Assembly (NCBI GenBank): GCA_022601315.1
Contig: JAHZIU010000060.1
Coordinates: 1-11,892 of the forward strand
Reading direction: 5' to 3'
Source: Betaproteobacteria bacterium
GTDB lineage: Bacteria > Pseudomonadota > Gammaproteobacteria > Burkholderiales > Nitrosomonadaceae
DNA: 11,892 bases
Part shown: positions 6,546 through 11,892 of the stretch, in pieces
Layout: each line of letters opens with the position of its first letter
How positions within the stretch are numbered: position 1 is the first letter of the stretch
Made by a program: the position numbers and the translations under genes
The notes under the pieces: model-generated
Database searches by the model: none
What the model saw: the letters and a program-made list of their open reading frames with translations, nothing else
What the model was told of the DNA's origin: nothing

Positions 6546-7172
6546 GTGAATACTTTATTGATCAACATTGCAAAACGTTTAATAACAACCGGCAGTATAT
6601 TATCTGTTATTTTGCTTAGTGGTTGTGCTTCCTATCCACTTCTCTCTGATATGGATGTGCCTGTATCGAATGATTATCTTATTGGCCCAGGGGATAATGT
6701 GGATATTATTGTTTGGCGTAATCCTGAGATATCGATGTCAGTGCCGGTGCGTCCAGATGGGAAAATTACAACACCCTTAGTTGAAGATTTGCCAGCTAGT
6801 GGAAAAACTTCGACACAATTGGCTCGGGACATAGAAGAAACTTTATCTAAATATGTTCAGCAGCCAGTCGTAACCGTTGTTGTAACTGAGTTTGTTGGCC
6901 CATTTAGTGAACAAATTCGCGTGATCGGTGAAGCTGCTCAACCACAAGCGCTCGCTTATCGTGAAAATATGACGTTGATGGATGTGTTAATCGCAGTTGG
7001 GGGCATTACAGATTTTGCTGCTGGTAATAGAGCCAGAATTATTCGAACCATTGATGGAGAGCAACAGCAATTTAGTGTGCGTCTAAATGATTTGATAAGA
7101 GATGGTGATATATCAGCGAATGTGCCAATGATCCAAGGAGATGTATTAGTCATACCCGAGAGTTTTTTTTAG
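6546..7172 (+). CDS. XrtA/PEP-CTERM-type exopolysaccharide export lipoprotein (Wza family)
   Basis: From GTG 6546 the product is 208 residues. The alternative ATG at 6504 would add 14 residues before an otherwise normal signal peptide and lacks a ribosome site, so I reject it. A lipoprotein signal peptide ends in the lipobox LLSGC, with C27 the lipidated residue. The next residues are Ala-Ser, not the Asp that retains lipoproteins in the inner membrane, so it should go to the outer membrane. Residues about 44-112 are the polysaccharide export domain (DYLIGPGDNVDIIVWRNPE, VRPDGKITTPLVED), followed by an SLBB-like segment (about 123-170). This short type resembles TIGR03027 proteins of XrtA clusters rather than full-length Wza. 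It should form the periplasmic and outer-membrane export channel with the chain-length protein encoded next. First gene of the operon. Confidence 0.9.
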   Translation: MNTLLINIAKRLITTGSILSVILLSGCASYPLLSDMDVPVSNDYLIGPGDNVDIIVWRNPEISMSVPVRPDGKITTPLVEDLPASGKTSTQLARDIEETLSKYVQQPVVTVVVTEFVGPFSEQIRVIGEAAQPQALAYRENMTLMDVLIAVGGITDFAAGNRARIIRTIDGEQQQFSVRLNDLIRDGDISANVPMIQGDVLVIPESFF

Positions 7173-7239
7173 TAATTATTAATATTGAAGCAATAAACGG
7201 TTACATTTCATTATCTAAATGAGTAAATAGCAAAATAAA

Positions 7240-8811
7240 ATGAATGAACAGATCACCCAACTATATGTCTACGTAAAAGGCGTTTGGAAGTATCGTTGGG
7301 TCGCTATGGTTATGGCTTGGGTTATTGCAATTGCTGGTTGGATTACAGTAATTAAATTGCCTGATAATTATCAGGCTTCTGCAAGAATATATGTAGATAC
7401 GCAGAATATTTTAAGACCGCTCATGGAAGGGATGACCATATCGCCCAACTTACAGCAGCAAATATCTATTGTCAGTCGGACACTTTTGAGTCGCCCGAAT
7501 ATTGAAAGAATTATACGAATGGTGGATCTCGATATAACGATTTCAGAAGAAAGTGAGAGGGAGCAATTAGTCACGCAGCTAATGAATGACATCGCGTTGG
7601 CAGCGGCTGGCGGAGATAATATTTTTACTATTTCCTATAGTAATAAAAATCCGGTACTTGCTAAAGATATTGTGCAGTCTTTGTTAACTATTTTTGTTGA
7701 AGAAGGTTTAGATGGTAAGAGAGAAGACTCGTCATCAGCGCTTCGGTTTATAGATCAACAAATTCATGCTTATGAACAAAAGTTGGTTACCGCAGAAAAT
7801 AATTTAACTGAATTTAGACAAAAAAATCTTGGATTGCTGCCTGGGCAAAGTGGCGATTATTACACCCAATTATTAAATACATCAGAAGATTTAAGGCAGG
7901 CGCAACTGTCATTAAGAGAGGCTACCCGGGCGCGTGATGCAATAAAAAAACAAATAACTGGTGATGAGCCTGCTTTTATATTGGAGCCATTTGCCACAAC
8001 ATCTGAAACAAAAGACGTCAGTGTGATAGTTAATCCAGAATTGGATTCCCGAATTAGAGCTTTGAATGAAAACTTAGATAACCTACGTTTAAATTTCACA
8101 GATTTACATCCAGACATCATTTCAGCAAAACGGTTAATTGCTCAACTTGAGGATCAGAAAAGGGAAGAAGCTAAATTTAGTCCGGGAGGAAACAGTGTCG
8201 ATCCCGGGAGGAATTACAGCCCTATGTTACAACAATTAAATGTTGCTTTGGCTGATGCAGAAGCAAATGTTGCTTCCATGGCAGCACGTGTAGAGGAGTA
8301 TTCTGAACGTTACAATCATTTGGAATCATTGAGTAGCGCAATACCAAAAGTTGAGGCCGAGTTTACTCAATTAAATCGTGACTATAATGTTAATAAAGCT
8401 AAGTACGAGGAACTGTTGGAGCGTCGTATTTCCGCTGAAATGTCGAGTGAGCTAACAGCAGTTTCTGGGTTGTTGTCATTTAGGATTATTGACCCTCCAC
8501 AGGTTCCGGAAACGCCGAGTGATCCTAATAGAGGGCTATTCTTTACAGTAGTTTTTTTTGCATCTCTGTTGGCAGGAGTGGCTGTGGCGTTTTTAATAAG
8601 CCAGATTAGACCCGCTTTTTACAGCCAGAATAATTTGCGGGAAGTGACCAAGGTTCCTGTTTTGGGTACTGTACCCATGATTTGGACGGATCAACAGAAA
8701 ACAAAACGCAAGCGCCGCCTTTATGCATTTGGTTTTTCTTTACTAATGCTTACTATATTTTATTTTGTATTGCTTCTATATATTGAAGAAATTATGAATG
8801 TTTCAATTTAA
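7240..8811 (+). CDS. XrtA-type polysaccharide chain-length determinant (Wzz/GNVR family)
   Basis: This 523-residue inner-membrane polysaccharide co-polymerase has a first transmembrane helix at about 21-39, right after the short cytoplasmic start. A long periplasmic coiled-coil region follows (about 165-400, including a LNENLDNLRLNFTDLHPD block). The GNVR-like segment is at about 370-420, with FRIIDPPQVPETPSDPNR before the second helix (432-455). A third hydrophobic segment (494-515) follows a basic cytoplasmic stretch. This extra C-terminal helix is typical of the XrtA-associated form (TIGR03007 type). It has no kinase domain of its own; the tyrosine autokinase is the next gene, as in two-protein co-polymerase systems. 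It sits 67 nt after the export lipoprotein with no obvious terminator between. It probably sets polymer length and couples synthesis to the export lipoprotein. Confidence 0.92.
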   Translation: MNEQITQLYVYVKGVWKYRWVAMVMAWVIAIAGWITVIKLPDNYQASARIYVDTQNILRPLMEGMTISPNLQQQISIVSRTLLSRPNIERIIRMVDLDITISEESEREQLVTQLMNDIALAAAGGDNIFTISYSNKNPVLAKDIVQSLLTIFVEEGLDGKREDSSSALRFIDQQIHAYEQKLVTAENNLTEFRQKNLGLLPGQSGDYYTQLLNTSEDLRQAQLSLREATRARDAIKKQITGDEPAFILEPFATTSETKDVSVIVNPELDSRIRALNENLDNLRLNFTDLHPDIISAKRLIAQLEDQKREEAKFSPGGNSVDPGRNYSPMLQQLNVALADAEANVASMAARVEEYSERYNHLESLSSAIPKVEAEFTQLNRDYNVNKAKYEELLERRISAEMSSELTAVSGLLSFRIIDPPQVPETPSDPNRGLFFTVVFFASLLAGVAVAFLISQIRPAFYSQNNLREVTKVPVLGTVPMIWTDQQKTKRKRRLYAFGFSLLMLTIFYFVLLLYIEEIMNVSI

Positions 8812-8904
8812 TAAGTGAAAATGCACAAAGGAAACGTATACTATAAATTGAAGTGCTTGTAAGAATAGTGTTTATGTGGCTAATCATTCCTGATTTGTCG
8901 TGTT

Positions 8905-8910
8905 GGGAGA
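8905..8910 (+). promoter_or_regulatory. Ribosome binding site that fixes the autokinase start at ATG 8915
   Basis: GGGAGA ends 4 nt before ATG 8915. The longer in-frame option, GTG 8900, would place this sequence inside the coding region and has no such site of its own. Confidence 0.75.
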
Positions 8911-8914
8911 AAGT

Positions 8915-9811
8915 ATGAGTATCATTGAAAAGGCAGTTAGAAAACTTGAAAAAGAGCTTAGTAGCAAAGCTGAGAAAGCTTTAACTCAAGTTGATTCAGA
9001 GAATAATGTTGACTCTAAGTTGCCAGAAGTAAAAGAGAGTAGAAAAAATACTTCAAATCAATTAGGGACAGATGCTGCGAAATTAACTGGTAAGTTTTTT
9101 GATATTGATCTTGAGCGACTTAATAACATGGGTATCGTGACACCGAACTCAGGAAAAACACAAATTGCTGAACAGTTTAGGATTATTAAACGGCCATTAT
9201 TAACAAATGTCTTTAATAAAAGTTGCAAGCCAGGTAAAAGTGCTAATTTGATTATGTTGTCAAGTGCGCTTGCAGGCGAAGGAAAAAGTTTTTGTGCAGT
9301 TAATTTGGCGATGAGTATTGCATCTGAAATGGACCATAGGGTTTTATTGATTGATGCTGATGTTGCGCGCCCAACTATTCCAAAAGTCTTAGGCTTGGGT
9401 GCTGAAAAAGGTTTGCTGGATCTACTACTTGATGAAAAGCTAAGTGTTTGTGATGTATTAATTAGAACCAGTGTTGATAGACTTAATATAATTACAGCGG
9501 GGACGCAACATTCTCATGCAACTGAATTGTTGGCAAGTAAAGGAATGGAATTGCTACTTGATGAATTAGCACAACGCTATGATGATCGAATTATTATATT
9601 TGATTCCCCGCCATTATTGTTAACCAGCGAAGCGCGTGTTTTGTCAGCACGTGTGGGGCAAATTATTATAGTGGTTGAAGCAGAAAGAACGACACAACAA
9701 GCTGTTTTGCAAACATTAGATCAATTAGAATCACGTGAAAACGTCAATTTAATATATAACAAAGAAAGATATGTATCAGGCACTGAATACTATGGATACT
9801 ATTATTCATGA
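8915..9811 (+). CDS. XrtA-associated tyrosine autokinase (BY-kinase)
   Basis: Starting at ATG 8915 the protein is 298 residues and begins MSIIEKAVRKLE, the usual opening of the XrtA autokinase family (TIGR03018 type). After a polar linker it has the BY-kinase P-loop set. Walker A is ALAGEGKS (118-125, K124), Walker A' is VLLIDADVARP (143-153, D147 and D149), and Walker B is IIIFDSPP (226-233, D230). The tail carries a tyrosine cluster (Y286, Y292, Y293, Y295, Y296, Y297), the expected autophosphorylation sites. It should be a cytoplasmic partner of the chain-length protein, with cyclic phosphorylation controlling polymerisation and export. The stop overlaps the next start as ATGA (9808-9811). 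A Soj/ParA-type ATPase is excluded by the tyrosine tail and the context. Confidence 0.93.
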   Translation: MSIIEKAVRKLEKELSSKAEKALTQVDSENNVDSKLPEVKESRKNTSNQLGTDAAKLTGKFFDIDLERLNNMGIVTPNSGKTQIAEQFRIIKRPLLTNVFNKSCKPGKSANLIMLSSALAGEGKSFCAVNLAMSIASEMDHRVLLIDADVARPTIPKVLGLGAEKGLLDLLLDEKLSVCDVLIRTSVDRLNIITAGTQHSHATELLASKGMELLLDELAQRYDDRIIIFDSPPLLLTSEARVLSARVGQIIIVVEAERTTQQAVLQTLDQLESRENVNLIYNKERYVSGTEYYGYYYS

Positions 9812-11325
9812 TGCTTCATGATGAAAAGTTATATAGAAGCGCATTACCTCCGATTCTTTATTTTTTATTTGCTGTAGTTTTATTCGGTTTGTCATTTGTA
9901 GTCTCCGCTGAATGGGAAATTACACCATCTTTAACGCTGAGTGAAACTTATACAGATAATGTGAGTTTAGGTGCTGGGCTGTTAGGTGCTGGAGGCGTCC
10001 CTGCGAGGCCGGGAGGAGATAAGCGCAGTGATTTTGTTACGCAAATTAACCCAGCTATTTCTATAGTCGGTACAAATCGTCGAGTTTCTCTCGACAGTTT
10101 TTATCGAATGAACAATCTTATTTTTGCGAAGGATTCTGATCTAAATAGAATTAGGCATCAGCTTAATACTACAGCGACAGCAAACCTAGTGGAAGACTTC
10201 CTCTTTATTGATGGCTCTGCTCTTATTATTCAACAAAATCTGTCTTTGCTTGGTCCACAAACGACCAGTAATGTTTTTGCAACGGGGAACAGAGCTAATT
10301 TAAAAGTATTTAGCGTCAGCCCTTACGCTCGTTATCGATTTCAGGATATAGCTAATTCTGAAGTACGTTATACACGAGGTATTGTTAAGTCCGGGGCGGG
10401 GGGGTTACGAGATAATGAGCGAGATAGTTTTCTGTTTAGTTTGAATAGCGGTACGGCTTTGAGAAAATTCTCCTGGGGCTTGAACTATAATAAAAATATT
10501 ATTCGTTTCAGTCGTGGTGGTCGAAGAGTTGAGACTGAGCGATCAACTGCTAATTTTCGTTATGACATTACACCTCGGTTTGGTTTAACAGCATCGGGAG
10601 GCTATGAGAGTAATAGCTTTGTTTCAATAAGAGGGGGAAATGATAGCCCAACTTGGACAGTTGGTTTCGTATGGGCGCCTAGTGAAAGGACAGACGTCAA
10701 TGCGAGTGCAGGCCAAAGATTTTTTGGTGATACATATTCAGCTGAGATTAACCACCGCACGCGTTTAGCGACATGGAACGCCAGCTATGTTGAAGACATT
10801 ACTACCTTAAATCAGCAGGCAGGACTATTTGGGGCTGGTGGCGGTTTATCGCTAGGAGGGCTTGACGGTGGTTCTCTTTTGGGACTTAATAACTTTTTAA
10901 CTAACCGAGTTTTTCTACAAAGACGTTTTAATGCATCTGTGAATCTAAATGGCGCAAAAAATACTGTCACAATTAATGCATTTAGGTTGTCACGAAAAGC
11001 ATTCACATCGGCGATAGATGATTTTGATCTTCTTGGTGCTAATGCGGTATTACTAAACAATACGACACAAATTGGTGGTAACGTGAGGTGGCGTTATACA
11101 TTTTCGCCGCGAACAAGTGCAAATCTCAGCGCAAGTTTTGTAAGATTTAAGTTTATAGGCGCTAATAGAACCAATGATAATAAGATATATACAATGGATA
11201 TCACTAGAAATTTGCAAGAAAATCTTTCAACCATTTTGCAATTTCGTCGTATTGAACGTATCTCAGATCAAGTTGAGAATCAGACCGCAAATGCTGTAAC
11301 TATTTCGTTAAATATGAATTTTTAG
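9808..11325 (+). CDS. PEP-CTERM/XrtA-associated outer-membrane beta-barrel protein (TIGR03016 type)
   Basis: This 505-residue protein has an N-terminal signal peptide, with a hydrophobic stretch at about 16-32 and likely cleavage after VSA (32-34). The mature start EWEITPSLTLSETYTDNV matches the conserved opening of this family as I know it. The rest alternates short amphipathic beta-strands with polar turns and ends in phenylalanine (LNMNF), as outer-membrane barrels do. It shares ATGA with the autokinase gene, so translation is probably coupled. In XrtA clusters this protein sits among export genes and is thought to be an outer-membrane component of exopolysaccharide secretion; its exact role is not established. 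Two glycine-rich stretches (54-70 and 338-360) share the pattern AGL(L/F)GAGG and probably form loops. ATG 9811 is an equally possible start one codon later. Confidence 0.85.
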   Translation: MMLHDEKLYRSALPPILYFLFAVVLFGLSFVVSAEWEITPSLTLSETYTDNVSLGAGLLGAGGVPARPGGDKRSDFVTQINPAISIVGTNRRVSLDSFYRMNNLIFAKDSDLNRIRHQLNTTATANLVEDFLFIDGSALIIQQNLSLLGPQTTSNVFATGNRANLKVFSVSPYARYRFQDIANSEVRYTRGIVKSGAGGLRDNERDSFLFSLNSGTALRKFSWGLNYNKNIIRFSRGGRRVETERSTANFRYDITPRFGLTASGGYESNSFVSIRGGNDSPTWTVGFVWAPSERTDVNASAGQRFFGDTYSAEINHRTRLATWNASYVEDITTLNQQAGLFGAGGGLSLGGLDGGSLLGLNNFLTNRVFLQRRFNASVNLNGAKNTVTINAFRLSRKAFTSAIDDFDLLGANAVLLNNTTQIGGNVRWRYTFSPRTSANLSASFVRFKFIGANRTNDNKIYTMDITRNLQENLSTILQFRRIERISDQVENQTANAVTISLNMNF

Positions 11326-11334
11326 AAGAAAATT

Positions 11335-11892
11335 ATGTACGAGACTTTTTATGGCTTTAGTGCTAAACCATTTCAATTAAAACCTGACCCAAGTTTCTTT
11401 TTTAGTAGCAAGGGTCATCAACGGGCGATGGCTTATTTGGAATATGGGCTCTCGCAAGGGGAAGGTTTTATCATTATCACTGGAGAGGTGGGTGCTGGTA
11501 AAACGACCTTAATGCGTAATCTGTTCAAGAATCTGGAAACTGAGAAAATTCTTGCTGTACAGATTGTAAATACTCACCTTGATTCGAATGATATCTTAAT
11601 AATGGTTGCTGCGGCTTTAGGGTTGCCGCATGTCGACATGACGAAAGCAAGCTTATTATTGTCGCTTGAAAAATTCCTTTATCAGTGTGATCAACAAGGC
11701 AAGCGTGTTTTGCTTGTGGTAGATGAAGCGCAAAACCTGTCTGCGCATACATTGGAAGAATTAAGAATGTTGTCTAATTTTCAGACTGACGACAAACCAT
11801 TGTTGCAAACTTTTCTACTTGGTCAGCCGGAGTTTAGAAAAACCCTTCATGGAAATAATTTACGGCAGTTACGTCAAAGAGTGATAGCAACT
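11335..11892 (+). CDS. XrtA-associated AAA ATPase (ExeA/GspA-like), 3'-truncated
   Basis: The frame stays open from ATG 11335 to the window end, giving 186 residues with the C-terminus missing. It begins MYETFYGFSAKPFQLKPDPS, the hallmark opening of ExeA-like ATPases and of the TIGR03015 family in XrtA clusters. Walker A is GEVGAGKTT (50-58, K56) and Walker B is LLVVDEAQ (126-133, D130 and E131). A sensor-like LLGQPEFR (161-168) follows, as in TniB/ExeA proteins. AGAAG about 6 nt before the ATG, overlapping the previous stop, is a plausible ribosome site. In ExeA relatives a peptidoglycan-binding region follows the ATPase domain; whether it does here cannot be seen. It probably assists assembly or energising of the exopolysaccharide apparatus. 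A transposition TniB-type protein is unlikely given the neighbours. Confidence 0.9.
   Translation, partial: MYETFYGFSAKPFQLKPDPSFFFSSKGHQRAMAYLEYGLSQGEGFIIITGEVGAGKTTLMRNLFKNLETEKILAVQIVNTHLDSNDILIMVAAALGLPHVDMTKASLLLSLEKFLYQCDQQGKRVLLVVDEAQNLSAHTLEELRMLSNFQTDDKPLLQTFLLGQPEFRKTLHGNNLRQLRQRVIAT

Noticed and set aside
11335..11892. Transposition protein TniB/IstB-like ATPase
   Set aside because: The opening MYETFYGFSAKPF and the position after the TIGR03016-type gene fit the XrtA-associated ATPase. No transposase or terminal repeats are nearby.

Overview
The window looks like the chromosome of an AT-rich Gram-negative proteobacterium, most likely a gammaproteobacterium. The evidence is an outer-membrane lipoprotein exporter, an outer-membrane beta-barrel and glutathione-dependent formaldehyde oxidation. 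Genus is not decidable by eye. A methylotroph or other C1-exposed aquatic bacterium would fit the formaldehyde genes, but that is inference, since this pathway is widespread.

There are three blocks. (1) 1-3573, plus strand: a tightly packed trio. It encodes a 5'-truncated HlyD-type membrane-fusion protein, a zinc-ribbon (TackOD1-type) protein ending in a degenerate GGDEF domain, and a family 2 membrane glycosyltransferase. The first two genes share ATGA and the next pair overlaps by 11 nt, so they are probably made and used together as a polysaccharide synthesis and secretion unit. The GGDEF domain has lost its catalytic signature (DQSLF instead of GGDEF) but keeps the RxxD inhibitory-site motif at exactly the usual spacing. 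That suggests a PelD-like c-di-GMP receptor rather than a cyclase. (2) 3658-5625, minus strand: frmA-fghA, the two enzymes that oxidise formaldehyde to formate via S-hydroxymethylglutathione. (3) 6546-11892, plus strand: the start of an XrtA/PEP-CTERM-type exopolysaccharide cluster. In order it holds the export lipoprotein, chain-length determinant, tyrosine autokinase, outer-membrane beta-barrel (TIGR03016 type) and AAA ATPase (TIGR03015 type, cut by the window end). The exosortase, glycosyltransferases and remaining genes are expected downstream but are not visible.

Between blocks 2 and 3 lies about 0.9 kb with no convincing gene. It must hold the divergent promoters for frmA and the exopolysaccharide operon, and it contains an imperfect inverted repeat. 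Two start sites should be moved inward: the export lipoprotein to GTG 6546 and the autokinase to ATG 8915. In both cases a clear Shine-Dalgarno sequence decides.

Functionally, the window joins two separate envelope-polysaccharide systems around a formaldehyde detoxification operon. The first block is the least familiar and the best candidate for something undescribed.
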